Below are positions 26,483 to 36,071 of a DNA stretch of 64,000 nucleotides, one piece after another; the stretch's first letter is position 1, and every line of letters starts with the position of its first letter. The translations under genes were made by a program, and so were the position numbers. The stretch lies in contig JBFONU010000001.1 of assembly GCA_040779345.1 (NCBI GenBank), forward strand, positions 434,001 to 498,000, read 5' to 3'. This DNA comes from Thalassotalea_H sp040779345. Its GTDB lineage: Bacteria > Pseudomonadota > Gammaproteobacteria > Enterobacterales > Alteromonadaceae. The notes under the pieces were generated by a model. It had not been told where the DNA came from. It did no database searches and saw nothing but the letters and a program-made list of their open reading frames with translations.

Positions 26483-27649
26483 ATGAAAATCACAGTTGTT
26501 GGTACAGGCTATGTAGGTTTATCAAATGCTGTTTTATTGGCTCAACATAATGAGGTTGTCGCATTAGATATTGTCAGTGAACGTGTGGAGCAACTAAATA
26601 AACAAAAGTCACCCATCGAAGATACAGAAGTAAAAGCTTATCTAAGCAAGTCTAATTTGAATTTAAGGGCAACCTTAGATAAAGAGCTAGCTTATAAAAA
26701 TGCGCAATTTGTTGTGATTGCCACCCCAACTGATTATGATCCTCAAAGCAATTATTTTGACACCTCTTCTGTTGAATCTGTAATTGAAGACGTTTTATTG
26801 TTTAATCCAAAGGCTGTCATGATTATTAAGTCGACGGTGCCCGTTGGTTTTACTCATAAAATGAAGGAAAAGTATCGAACTGAAAATATCATATTTTCAC
26901 CTGAATTTTTAAGAGAGGGTAAAGCATTATTAGACAACTTACATCCCTCTAGGATAGTTGTTGGTGCTGACACAGCCGCTGCAAAAACATTTGCACAGCT
27001 TTTACAGCAAGGGGCAATTAAAGAGAATGTTTCAATGCTATTTACTAGTTCTACTGAAGCTGAAGCGATTAAATTATTCTCAAATACTTACTTAGCAATG
27101 CGTGTCGCATATTTTAATGAACTCGATAGCTATGCTGAGTCGCATGGTTTAGATTCTAAACAAATTATCGAAGGTGTCGGCTTAGATCCGCGTATTGGTA
27201 GCCATTATAATAACCCTTCTTTTGGTTATGGCGGCTATTGCTTGCCCAAAGACACTAAACAGCTATTAGCCAATTATCAAGATGTACCAAACAATATGAT
27301 CCAAGCAATTGTTGACGCTAACATTACTCGAAAAGATTTTATCGCAAATTCAATTTTGCAAAAATCGCCAAAAGTGGTTGGCATTTATCGTTTGATCATG
27401 AAATCTGGCTCTGATAATTTTAGAACGTCTTCTATACAGGGGGTGATGAAGCGTATAAAAGCAAAAGGTGTCGAAGTGGTTATTTTTGAACCAGAACTAA
27501 AAGAAGATACTTTTTATCATTCTAGGGTGATCAGAGAACTAAGTGAGTTTAAGAAAATTTCTGATGTGATTGTCTCTAATCGTAAAGCGGATGTTTTAAA
27601 CGATGTGATTGATAAAGTTTATACCAGAGATTTATTCGGCAGCGATTAA
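26483..27649 (+). CDS. ugd: UDP-glucose 6-dehydrogenase
   Basis: A 388-residue enzyme, the same length as E. coli Ugd, that oxidises UDP-glucose to UDP-glucuronate with two NAD. VVGTGYVGLSNAVLLAQ is the Rossmann loop. SPEFLREGKALLD contains the substrate-binding Glu and Lys. The catalytic Cys is in FGYGGYCLPKDTKQL (near residues 248-262). It lies just downstream of pgpA, a housekeeping gene, and ends in a strong bidirectional terminator. It supplies uronic acid for the polysaccharide operon at 12-23.6 kb, probably through the PssD/PssE-like pair. Confidence 0.95.
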   Translation: MKITVVGTGYVGLSNAVLLAQHNEVVALDIVSERVEQLNKQKSPIEDTEVKAYLSKSNLNLRATLDKELAYKNAQFVVIATPTDYDPQSNYFDTSSVESVIEDVLLFNPKAVMIIKSTVPVGFTHKMKEKYRTENIIFSPEFLREGKALLDNLHPSRIVVGADTAAAKTFAQLLQQGAIKENVSMLFTSSTEAEAIKLFSNTYLAMRVAYFNELDSYAESHGLDSKQIIEGVGLDPRIGSHYNNPSFGYGGYCLPKDTKQLLANYQDVPNNMIQAIVDANITRKDFIANSILQKSPKVVGIYRLIMKSGSDNFRTSSIQGVMKRIKAKGVEVVIFEPELKEDTFYHSRVIRELSEFKKISDVIVSNRKADVLNDVIDKVYTRDLFGSD

Positions 27650-27686
27650 AGCCACTTCTTGCGGTTATTTTATTTTAACTTTTAAT

Positions 27687-27721
27687 AAAAAAGCTGAAGC
27701 GTTAAACACTTCAGCTTTTTT
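27687..27721. terminator. Bidirectional terminator between ugd and serA
   Basis: AAAAAGCTGAAG pairs with CTTCAGCTTTTT across a 9-nt loop, with A and T runs on both sides. It sits between the convergent ends of ugd and serA and can serve both. Confidence 0.92.
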
Positions 27722-27744
27722 AGTTGTACATTTTATTCTTATGC

Positions 27745-28974
27745 CTAATGCAATATTCTGGCTTTAATTGTTCCTTCAATGGCTTTTAAGGCACGTAAAG
27801 CGGTTTCACTGTTTTCGGTTTCAATATCAATTACCACATAACCGATTTCATCATCGGTTTGTAAATATTGGGCGGCGATATTAATGTTATGTTCAGCAAA
27901 TGCTTGGTTAATTTTAGTTAAAATACCAGGCTGATTTTTGTGAATATGCAATAAACGGCTAGTGCCTAAATGGCCAGGTAATGACACTTGTGGGAAGTTC
28001 ACCGCAGATAATGTTGAACCATTATCTGAGTATTTCGCTAACTTACTAGCAACCTCTAAGCCAATGTTTTCTTGGGCTTCTTTGGTACTACCACCAATAT
28101 GTGGTGTTAGTATGACGTTATCAAATTCACGTAAAGGGGAGATAAATTCTTCGTCGTTTCCTTTAGGCTCTATAGGAAATACGTCAACTGCTGCCCCCGC
28201 GACTTTTTTACTTGAAAGTGCTTCGGCAAGAGCGTCAATATCAACTACAGTACCACGAGAGGCGTTAATGAATATCACACCATCTTTCATCACGTCAAAT
28301 TGAGCTGTTCCCATCATGTCTTGTGTTTGTGGTGTTTCAGGCACATGCAAACTCACCACATCAGACTCTTCAAGTAAGGCGGTTAATGTGGGCGCTTGGC
28401 TTGCGTTACCAAGAGGCAGTTTAGTTTCAATATCGTAAAAGCGAACTTTCATTCCAATCGTTTCAGCCATGATCCCCAATTGCATACCGATATGGCCGTA
28501 GCCAATAATGCCTAGGGTTTTTCCTCTTGCTTCTACTGAGCCAACCGCTGATTTATTCCAAACGCCACGATGTGCTTGGGCACTTTTTTCCGGTATGCCA
28601 CGAAGTAATAGTAATAACTCGCCAATAACTAATTCAGCCACTGAGCGGGTATTAGAAAATGGCGCATTAAAAACAGGAATACCTAATTTTTGCGCTGCTT
28701 TTGTATCAACTTGGTTAGTGCCAATACAGTAACAACCAATTGCAACGAGCTTTTTCGCGTGCTTTAGGACATTTTCATTAAGCATGGTACGAGAGCGGAT
28801 GCCAATAAAATGCACGGAGGCAATTTTTTCGATAAGCTCTTCTTCAGCGAGGGAGGTTTTAAGATATTCAATATTGCTATAGCCTTGCGACTTAAGCTCT
28901 TCAAGAGCGCTTTGATGAACACCCTCTAATAATAAGATCTTAATTTTTTCTTTCGCTAACGATTTATTACTCAT
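27745..28974 (-). CDS. serA: D-3-phosphoglycerate dehydrogenase
   Basis: A 409-residue PGDH, first step of serine synthesis (3-phosphoglycerate to phosphohydroxypyruvate). The NAD-binding GIIGYGHIGMQLGIMAE lies near residues 153-169. The catalytic Arg is in INASRGTVVDI, and the His is in TPHIGGSTKEAQENIG. A C-terminal ACT domain (about 338-409) suggests feedback control by serine as in E. coli, whose enzyme is almost the same length. It is third in the minus-strand group fau-rpiA-serA, with 132 nt separating it from rpiA. Confidence 0.96.
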   Translation of the reverse strand: MSNKSLAKEKIKILLLEGVHQSALEELKSQGYSNIEYLKTSLAEEELIEKIASVHFIGIRSRTMLNENVLKHAKKLVAIGCYCIGTNQVDTKAAQKLGIPVFNAPFSNTRSVAELVIGELLLLLRGIPEKSAQAHRGVWNKSAVGSVEARGKTLGIIGYGHIGMQLGIMAETIGMKVRFYDIETKLPLGNASQAPTLTALLEESDVVSLHVPETPQTQDMMGTAQFDVMKDGVIFINASRGTVVDIDALAEALSSKKVAGAAVDVFPIEPKGNDEEFISPLREFDNVILTPHIGGSTKEAQENIGLEVASKLAKYSDNGSTLSAVNFPQVSLPGHLGTSRLLHIHKNQPGILTKINQAFAEHNINIAAQYLQTDDEIGYVVIDIETENSETALRALKAIEGTIKARILH

Positions 28975-29106
28975 GGTCGTTCATCACTCTTGGTAAAGTT
29001 ACTTTGCAATATTCACTATATTTAGTGAAACGTAAAAAGAATAGATAGATGGCTAGATGCCCAACTATAACTTTAAACTATCATATAGTGTATAAACTCT
29101 AAAGTG

Positions 29107-29763
29107 TTATTTTATGATTTTTGCGCCTTCGTTGGTTCCTAGTATCAATACGTTGGCACCTCTATTAGCGAACAGGCCATTAGTTACAACCCCTACTAAG
29201 CTATTAATGGTGTTTTCCAAGGCGATTGGATCGATTATGTCTAAGTTATGCACATCGAGAATGACATTGCCATTATCGGTGATCACACCTTGACGATAAA
29301 CGGGGTCGCCTCCAAGCTTTACTAGCTCTCTTGCGACGTAGCTTCGCGCCATCGGGATCACTTCAACAGGCAACGGAAACTTACCTAACATAGGTACTTG
29401 CTTACTTTCATCACAAATACAAATAAATGACTTAGCCACTGCCGCAACAATTTTCTCGCGAGTGAGTGCGGCTCCACCCCCTTTGATCATATGCATGTGC
29501 TTAGTAATTTCATCAGCACCATCCACATAAACATCGATAATATCAACGCTGTTGAGATCAAAGACTTCAATACCATGAGCTCTTAGTCTTTTTGATGATT
29601 CTTCTGAACTCGAAACGGCACCTTCAATATCATTTTTTATTGTCGCTAATGCGTCAATAAAATGATTAACCGTTGAGCCTGTTCCTACACCTACAATGGA
29701 GTCTCTTTGCACATATTCTAAGGCTTTAATTGCGGCAGCTTTTTTCATTTCATCTTGAGTCAT
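29107..29763 (-). CDS. rpiA: Ribose-5-phosphate isomerase A
   Basis: A 218-residue RpiA interconverting ribose 5-phosphate and ribulose 5-phosphate in the pentose phosphate pathway. GVGTGSTVNHFIDAL near residues 25-39 binds phosphate. VDGADEI contains the catalytic Asp pair, and MIKGGGAALTREKIVA has the catalytic Lys and Glu. Size is the family norm. The gene lies between fau and serA on the same strand, an order close to E. coli fau-serA-rpiA. Confidence 0.97.
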   Translation of the reverse strand: MTQDEMKKAAAIKALEYVQRDSIVGVGTGSTVNHFIDALATIKNDIEGAVSSSEESSKRLRAHGIEVFDLNSVDIIDVYVDGADEITKHMHMIKGGGAALTREKIVAAVAKSFICICDESKQVPMLGKFPLPVEVIPMARSYVARELVKLGGDPVYRQGVITDNGNVILDVHNLDIIDPIALENTINSLVGVVTNGLFANRGANVLILGTNEGAKIIK

Positions 29764-29831
29764 GGTTTTTCCTTAAGAAATTTTTTCGACATTATAGCAG
29801 TCAATATAGTGGCTTGATATGCAAGACAAGC

Positions 29832-30446
29832 TTAACAACTAAAAAATTGGTACTGTTTCGTTGGTGTAATTATTTCAGGGATCGGAATATCCCAGTGCTC
29901 TGTTGGCACCTTTGCAACTTCTTGGCAATCATAAGCTAAACCAATTGGGTAGGGCTTATTGACACCTTCTTTTTGAGTAAACCACGTTGATAGTGTTCTA
30001 TCGTAATAGCCGCCTCCCATTCCTAGTCGCGCGCCGGTTTGATCAAAAGCAACCAAAGGAGTGAAAATAATATCGATTTGTGCAACAGGTAACACATCAC
30101 AAACATTTAATTGAGGCTCTAAAATATGGTATTTATTTTTTCTCATGATGCTTTGCTCGTGATAACGCAAAAATAATAAATGGCCTTTGCTAAAAGGGTG
30201 AATGACGGGAAGATAAGTCTTTATGTTGTTTTGCCAACAATAGTCAATAAATGGTTGGGTGTTTAATTCACCATCATTAGTGAGGTAAAGAGCAATATTT
30301 TTTGCATGCTTAACTTTAGGGTGATGAGCGAGTGAACTTGACAGCTGAACAGCCGCTTGAGTTTGGTCATCAGAAGATAAACCTTGCCGTTTTTCTCTAA
30401 TTGTTTGACGTAGTTCAGTTCTATTTTTAGTTGGGGCTGTTGTCAT
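29832..30446 (-). CDS. fau: 5-formyltetrahydrofolate cyclo-ligase
   Basis: A 204-residue enzyme (also called YgfA) that converts 5-formyl-THF to 5,10-methenyl-THF using ATP. RTELRQTIREKRQGL at the N-terminus and the GMGGGYYDRTLSTWF motif near residues 137-151 are diagnostic. I prefer the ATG at 30446 to a TTG at 30470; neither has a good Shine-Dalgarno sequence. In E. coli the 6S RNA gene precedes this gene, but only about 115 nt separate it from the transporter here, mostly terminator, so 6S RNA is not in this position. Confidence 0.93.
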   Translation of the reverse strand: MTTAPTKNRTELRQTIREKRQGLSSDDQTQAAVQLSSSLAHHPKVKHAKNIALYLTNDGELNTQPFIDYCWQNNIKTYLPVIHPFSKGHLLFLRYHEQSIMRKNKYHILEPQLNVCDVLPVAQIDIIFTPLVAFDQTGARLGMGGGYYDRTLSTWFTQKEGVNKPYPIGLAYDCQEVAKVPTEHWDIPIPEIITPTKQYQFFSC

Positions 30447-30508
30447 TATGGGATAAATCGTTTTTATCAAATATCAATAATAAACGGCGAAAGGGAAAGT
30501 TTAAAGTA

Positions 30509-30541
30509 AAAAAATGGCCAACTCATTGTTGACCATTTTTA
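30509..30541 (-). terminator. Terminator after the POT transporter gene
   Basis: On the minus strand AAAATGGTCAAC and GTTGGCCATTTT pair, with one mismatch, around a 5-nt loop, then a T run follows. It lies about 23 nt past the transporter stop. Confidence 0.82.
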
Positions 30542-30563
30542 TGTTAAGCCGTGTCAAGAAACG

Positions 30564-32108
30564 TTAAGCAATTGACTCAGTAGTTTTTCCATTATTTTGA
30601 GATGATTTTACTGAATCATCTTTTGAGTCTTCATCATCGAGGCTTTCCCAGAACCTAGATTTGAGACCAACGACTAAAATGGTTAATCCAATCCCGATAC
30701 TAAATAAACTGATTTGAATATAAAGAGCTGGAATTTGCTCAACATTATTCGGATCATAATTACCGGCTAATAAACCTGAAATAATATTACCAATCGAGTA
30801 AGTTAAAACAAACACTCCCATCATTTGACCCGCAAAACGTTTAGGAGATAGCTTACTTACTGCACTTAGCGCGATAGGACTTAAACATAACTCACCAACC
30901 GTGTGCAGGAAGTAAGTCGTTATTAACCACATTGGCGCGACTTTGAGTCCTTGAGCTGCATATTGTGCCGCGAAAAACATAACGATAAAGCCGCTTGCCA
31001 TAATAATTAAGCCGACAGCGCACTTAATACCATAAGCCGGCGTTACCATACGTTGACCAATTTTAATCCAAAAAGCAGCAAAAAATGGTGACAATAAAAC
31101 AATAAACATAGAATTTGAAAATTGAAACCAAGCCGTAGGTATTTCAAACGAGCCTATCATTCTATCGGTGTAATCGCGGGCAAATAAGTTCATTGAAGAA
31201 CCCGCTTGCTCAAAACCAGACCAGAAACAAGCAGAAGCTATACAGATAAGTAATAATGCCCACATACGCTTCTTTTCGTTGTTAGTCAGAGCACTAAAGA
31301 AATAGATAACGCTATAATAAATCACAAATATTATGGCAAACACTATGGCGACATATTGTGCAACCGTAACGGGATCAAAACTGATCACCCCTTGAAACGT
31401 TAAGAAAGTAACAAGAGCAATAGTAACGAGCACTGAAGAAATAAGTCTCCAGCTATTTTTTTGGGCCTTTTCAGACATCGGATAAACTGGCGCAGAACCC
31501 ACACCTTTTAGGTTGGGGGTCGTTAGCCTATATTGAATTAAACCAATACCCATACCAACAGCCGCAGCACCAAATGCCCAATGCCAACCATAATCTTGAG
31601 CAAGATATCCTGTCACTAAATAACCGATGAAAGAGCCTAAATTAATGCCCATATAATAAATAGCATAACCACTATCACGGCGTGCATCTTTGTCGCTATA
31701 AAGCTGGCCTACCATAGCGCCAATATTAGGTTTTAATAGCCCAGTCCCTAAAATGACTAAAATTAATCCAATAAAAAATGTTTTGTCATTAGGAATGGCT
31801 AACACTATGTGGCCACACATAATGATAATAGCGCCGTACCATACGGCTTTTTGCCCCCCTAAAAGGCGATCGGCTATCCATCCCCCAGGTAACCCCATAA
31901 AGTAAACAGTCCCTGTATATAAACCATAAATTGCGGTTGCAGAAGCAACGGTTAGTGCTAGACCACCTTCTTGGAGAGTGGCAGTCATAAATAGCACCAA
32001 TAAGGCACGCATACCATAGTAACTCATGCGTTCCCACATTTCGGTGATAAATAAAGTTTGTAAGCCTTTAGGATGACCAAAAAACGACTGGTCAGTTTGC
32101 GTTGTCAT
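30564..32108 (-). CDS. POT/PTR2 family proton-dependent oligopeptide transporter
   Basis: A 514-residue inner-membrane MFS protein. FFGHPKGLQTLFITEMWERM at the start and the E-x-x-E-R region (EMWERMSYYGMRALL) are characteristic of proton-coupled di/tripeptide symporters, as are GGWIADRLLGGQK and YYMGINLGSFIGYLVTG. Roughly 14 helices are visible, with a polar C-terminal tail of about 30 residues. E. coli relatives are DtpA-D. It is monocistronic, divergent from galU across 286 nt that carry no recognisable regulatory box. Confidence 0.94.
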   Translation of the reverse strand: MTTQTDQSFFGHPKGLQTLFITEMWERMSYYGMRALLVLFMTATLQEGGLALTVASATAIYGLYTGTVYFMGLPGGWIADRLLGGQKAVWYGAIIIMCGHIVLAIPNDKTFFIGLILVILGTGLLKPNIGAMVGQLYSDKDARRDSGYAIYYMGINLGSFIGYLVTGYLAQDYGWHWAFGAAAVGMGIGLIQYRLTTPNLKGVGSAPVYPMSEKAQKNSWRLISSVLVTIALVTFLTFQGVISFDPVTVAQYVAIVFAIIFVIYYSVIYFFSALTNNEKKRMWALLLICIASACFWSGFEQAGSSMNLFARDYTDRMIGSFEIPTAWFQFSNSMFIVLLSPFFAAFWIKIGQRMVTPAYGIKCAVGLIIMASGFIVMFFAAQYAAQGLKVAPMWLITTYFLHTVGELCLSPIALSAVSKLSPKRFAGQMMGVFVLTYSIGNIISGLLAGNYDPNNVEQIPALYIQISLFSIGIGLTILVVGLKSRFWESLDDEDSKDDSVKSSQNNGKTTESIA

Positions 32109-32394
32109 AATATTTTCCTTCTTTGCGGCACCGCACGGTTAGTAATTTTTTTTCTTATTAAATTCACGATAGTTAATATAGTGACTGAATGACGATGCTA
32201 TTTATAATAAATCAGCGGCATTTATACCCTTGATAGCTACTAAGCGCAAGTACAAGTGTGTTATCTATGTGATGGAAAAACGGATAAGTGTAAAAGTTAG
32301 CGAAAATTAAGAATTGTGCTGTTTTAGATCAGGTAAAGCATGTTATTTTAGCCGGATATGAAAATTTACCGACATGATTAAGGTTGTTTATCAA

Positions 32395-33294
32395 ATGGAT
32401 AAAAAAATTACAAAAGCCGTTATTCCTGTGGCTGGGCTAGGAACACGAATGTTACCCGCTACCAAAGCCATTCCAAAAGAAATGTTACCGATTGTTGATA
32501 AGCCACTCATTCAATATATCGTCAACGAATGTATTGATGCTGGTATTAAAGAAATAGTCTTGGTCACCCATTCGTCTAAAAATGCAATAGAAAATCACTT
32601 TGATAAGTCTTTTGAATTAGAAACAACCCTTGAAAAGCGGGTAAAGCGTCAACTGCTTGATGAAATACAAGCGATAAGCCCAAAAGACGTCACTATTTTA
32701 CATGTTCGTCAAGGTGAAGCCAAAGGTCTAGGTCATGCGGTCTTAAAGGCTCGACCAATCATAGGTAATGAACCCTTTGTGGTCGTATTACCCGATGTGA
32801 TACTGGATGACGCAAGTGCAAATTTAAAAACTGAAAATTTGTCAGCAATGTTACATCGCTATCAAGAAGTGGGCGGTTATAGCCAAATTATGGTTGAACC
32901 TGTCCCGATGGAGCAAGTGAGTAGTTATGGAGTGGTTGATTGTGAAGGGCATCAGTTAGCACCGGGTGAATCGAAAGCAATGACGGCTATTGTAGAAAAG
33001 CCTTCTGTAGATGAGGCCCCATCAAATTTAGCGGTAGTAGGGCGATATGTTTTATCTGAAAAAATATGGGAGCTATTAAAGGTAACACCCGCGGGTGCTG
33101 GTGATGAAATTCAATTAACTGATGCGATTGCCATGTTAATGGAAAAAGAAACGGTAGAAGCGTTTCACATGACAGGGAAATCACATGATTGTGGTTCAAA
33201 GCTAGGTTATATGAAGGCTAATGTCGAATACGGTTTACGTCATCCAGAGTTAGCGGATGAGTTTAAAGCCTATTTAACTGAATTATTAAAATAG
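32395..33294 (+). CDS. galU: UTP-glucose-1-phosphate uridylyltransferase
   Basis: A 299-residue GalU making UDP-glucose, the entry point for Ugd and GalE products. AVIPVAGLGTRMLPATKAIP begins the nucleotide-binding fold, and KEMLPIVDKPLIQYIV and HVRQGEAKGLGHAV follow. EKP near residue 201 and the C-terminal GKSHDCGSKLGYMKANVEYG complete it. I chose the ATG at 32395 (MDKKITKAVIP), which matches the usual GalU N-terminus; an in-frame ATG at 32374 would add seven residues. pgi follows 29 nt later. Confidence 0.96.
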   Translation: MDKKITKAVIPVAGLGTRMLPATKAIPKEMLPIVDKPLIQYIVNECIDAGIKEIVLVTHSSKNAIENHFDKSFELETTLEKRVKRQLLDEIQAISPKDVTILHVRQGEAKGLGHAVLKARPIIGNEPFVVVLPDVILDDASANLKTENLSAMLHRYQEVGGYSQIMVEPVPMEQVSSYGVVDCEGHQLAPGESKAMTAIVEKPSVDEAPSNLAVVGRYVLSEKIWELLKVTPAGAGDEIQLTDAIAMLMEKETVEAFHMTGKSHDCGSKLGYMKANVEYGLRHPELADEFKAYLTELLK

Positions 33295-33323
33295 TTCATC
33301 ACTTTTGATCAAAGGGTAGTTCG

Positions 33324-34940
33324 GTGTTGAAAGATCTTAATGATATCTGCAAACTTGGCGAAAAACTTAAAAGTCGCTCAATACTGAGCTTGTTTTCTGA
33401 GCCGCAACGAGCCGAAAATTTTTCGATTTCTGTCAGTAATATATTGCTCGATTATTCAAAACAAAACATTACGGCTAATGAATTAGCGGCGTTATCTCAA
33501 TGGGCTGATAATGAAGGTTTGTCAAACGCAATCGATGAGATGTTTTCTGGAGTGGCGATTAATAGCACCGAAAATAGAGCGGTTTTACATACTGTTTTAA
33601 GAGCACCGGATGAAATAAAAAGAAAAATATTAAAGGATAATGCCAAAGAGGTCATTGATACAGAAAATAAAATGGCCAAAATTGTTGATGATATTACTTC
33701 TGGAAATTTGCTTTCTGCTGTGGGTCAAAAGTTTACAGATGTCTTAGCAATTGGTATTGGTGGTTCATATTACGGTATTAAAGTAGGCCTTACAGCATTA
33801 AAGCCTTATCATAAAACCGGGCTTAAGGTGCACGTACTGGCTAATGTTGATGGCGGAGCTGTTGAAGAGAAGATAAGTGTTCTCCCTGCAGAAAGTACGT
33901 TAGTGGTCGTTATCTCCAAAACATTTACCACGCAAGAAACACTACTTAATGCCAAAGCGATAAAAAAGTGGATGTTATCCTCGTCATCGTCCCAAGATAT
34001 TATTAAAAAGCAATGGTTTGCCATTAGCACCAATATTGAATCTGTGGTTGAGTTCGGTATATCAGAGCACCATATTTTACCTATGTGGGATTGGGTGGGA
34101 GGACGCTTTTCATTGTGGTCTGCTGTTGGGCTACCTTTGGCACTTGCTATTGGTAATGAGGGTTTTTCTCAATTAAAGTCAGGTGCTTATGATATGGATA
34201 AGCACTTTCAACAGACAAGTTTTGAAAAAAATATGCCCGTATTGCTTGCCTTACTAGGAATTTGGAACCGTAACGGCTTTCAGTTTCCTAGTTTAGCAAT
34301 TCTACCTTATGATCATTCATTGCGAGCATTACCTGGATATTTGCAACAAACAGATATGGAAAGCAATGGAAAATCTGTTGACATAAATGGTGATAAATTA
34401 GATTGGCAAACAGCACCTGTTGTTTTTGGACAAGAAGGAACCAATGGTCAACATGCCTTTATGCAATTAATGCATCAGAGTGATGACATCGTTCCCACTG
34501 ATTTTATTGTCGCCATCAATGGTTCTAGCTGCTTAACTGGACATCATCAGGTGTTAGTCGCGAATTGTTTTGCTCAAAGTGAAGCCTTAATGCAAGGAAA
34601 AAACTTTCAGCAAGCAAGAGATGAATTAAGTGCGTGTGGTTTGTCAAGCTCGGAAATTAAAAAACTTGCAAGACATAAAACAATGAAAGGTAATACGCCA
34701 AGTAATACGTTGTTGATTGATAAAATCACCCCTGCATCTTTTGGCACATTGTTAGCTTTGTACGAGCATAAAATTTTTGTTCAAGGGGTATTATGGCAAC
34801 TAAATTCATTTGATCAGTGGGGAGTTGAGCTTGGTAAGCAACTAGGGAATCAAGTGCTTAAGGTAATGAATGGCGAAGCAAATGAGCAATTATCACCATC
34901 ATCGTTGCGTCTGATAATTAAATTTAATCAACATAAGTGA
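33324..34940 (+). CDS. pgi: Glucose-6-phosphate isomerase
   Basis: A 538-residue PGI interconverting glucose 6-phosphate and fructose 6-phosphate. VLAIGIGGSYYGIKVGL near residues 139-155 and VVVISKTFTTQETLLNAKAI bind the sugar phosphate. GGRFSLWSAVGLPLALAIG is PROSITE-like signature 1, and the late GVLWQLNSFDQWGVELGKQL is signature 2. The start is GTG. Length is close to E. coli Pgi (549). It probably shares a transcript with galU and so helps route carbon into sugar nucleotides. A weak A/T-rich hairpin follows at about 34955-35000. Confidence 0.96.
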   Translation: MLKDLNDICKLGEKLKSRSILSLFSEPQRAENFSISVSNILLDYSKQNITANELAALSQWADNEGLSNAIDEMFSGVAINSTENRAVLHTVLRAPDEIKRKILKDNAKEVIDTENKMAKIVDDITSGNLLSAVGQKFTDVLAIGIGGSYYGIKVGLTALKPYHKTGLKVHVLANVDGGAVEEKISVLPAESTLVVVISKTFTTQETLLNAKAIKKWMLSSSSSQDIIKKQWFAISTNIESVVEFGISEHHILPMWDWVGGRFSLWSAVGLPLALAIGNEGFSQLKSGAYDMDKHFQQTSFEKNMPVLLALLGIWNRNGFQFPSLAILPYDHSLRALPGYLQQTDMESNGKSVDINGDKLDWQTAPVVFGQEGTNGQHAFMQLMHQSDDIVPTDFIVAINGSSCLTGHHQVLVANCFAQSEALMQGKNFQQARDELSACGLSSSEIKKLARHKTMKGNTPSNTLLIDKITPASFGTLLALYEHKIFVQGVLWQLNSFDQWGVELGKQLGNQVLKVMNGEANEQLSPSSLRLIIKFNQHK

Positions 34941-35082
34941 TCTGCTGCTTAATCGTAAATAGATAGAAAGAAGTTTTTAATATTCTTTTTTTATCTATTA
35001 AAACACTTTCTTATATTTGGTATTACTAAACTTATATGACAAAATACACCATATATTAAATAGGGATTAACGTAATACGCCA

Positions 35083-35982
35083 ATGAATTTAACTCACTTA
35101 CAAAAGCTAGAAGCTGAATCTATCCATATTATGCGCGAAGTTGCTGCTGAGTTTGATAACCCAGTGATGCTCTATTCAGTAGGTAAAGACTCTGCTGTGC
35201 TACTTCATCTTGCTCGTAAAGCCTTTGCTCCAGGGAAAATTCCTTTTCCTTTATTGCATGTTGATACCACGTGGAAATTCAAAGAAATGATTGAATTTCG
35301 TGATCAAATGGCGAAAGAATACGGCTTTGAGTTGTTAGTGCATAAAAACCAAGAAGGGATTGATATGAATATCAGTCCTTTTGTTCATGGTAGTGCCAAG
35401 CATACCGATGTGATGAAAACTCAAGGGCTAAAACAAGCCTTAGACAAATACGGTTTTGATGCTGCTTTTGGTGGGGCGCGCCGTGACGAAGAAAAGTCTC
35501 GTGCTAAAGAGCGTGTTTATTCATTTCGTGATAAGAATCATCGTTGGGATCCAAAGAGCCAACGTCCTGAGTTATGGAACGTTTACAACGGTAAAGTCAA
35601 TAAAGGGGAAAGTATTCGCGTTTTCCCATTATCAAACTGGACTGAGCTTGATATTTGGCAATATATCTACCTAGAAAACATAAAAATTGTGCCACTTTAT
35701 TTATCGGATAAACGCCCTGTTGTTGAACGTGATGGTACATTGATCATGGTTGATGATGAGCGTATGCCAATTGAAGAAGGTGAAGAAGTGATGATGAAAA
35801 ATGTTCGTTTTAGAACATTAGGATGTTATCCACTGACTGGTGCTGTTGAATCTGATGCTGCGACTTTACCTGAAATTATTCAAGAAATGTTGTTAACTAA
35901 AACCTCTGAACGTCAAGGGCGAGTGATTGACCATGATTCTGCAGGTTCAATGGAGAAGAAAAAAATGGAAGGCTACTTCTAA
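35083..35982 (+). CDS. cysD: Sulfate adenylyltransferase subunit 2
   Basis: A 299-residue CysD, the ATP pyrophosphatase subunit that with CysN makes adenosine 5'-phosphosulfate (APS) from sulfate and ATP. VMLYSVGKDSAVLLHLARKA near residues 28-47 is the PP-loop. AAFGGARRDEEKSRAKERVY near 125-144 and FRTLGCYPLTGAVES near 244-258 are family signatures. It is the first gene of the sulfate-activation group; 89 nt separate it from cysN. APS can feed sulfur assimilation or, after CysC, PAPS for sulfotransferases. No cysH, cysI or cysJ lies in this window. Confidence 0.97.
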   Translation: MNLTHLQKLEAESIHIMREVAAEFDNPVMLYSVGKDSAVLLHLARKAFAPGKIPFPLLHVDTTWKFKEMIEFRDQMAKEYGFELLVHKNQEGIDMNISPFVHGSAKHTDVMKTQGLKQALDKYGFDAAFGGARRDEEKSRAKERVYSFRDKNHRWDPKSQRPELWNVYNGKVNKGESIRVFPLSNWTELDIWQYIYLENIKIVPLYLSDKRPVVERDGTLIMVDDERMPIEEGEEVMMKNVRFRTLGCYPLTGAVESDAATLPEIIQEMLLTKTSERQGRVIDHDSAGSMEKKKMEGYF

Positions 35983-36071
35983 TTTTTGATTATTAATTTT
36001 TCTCTTAACAATATAAAACGATATCAGTAATAAACTTATTGATATTAAAAAAGAATACCAAAGGAATTATC

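Noticed and set aside
30447..30563. 6S RNA upstream of fau
   Set aside because: The gap is too short and mostly occupied by the transporter terminator.
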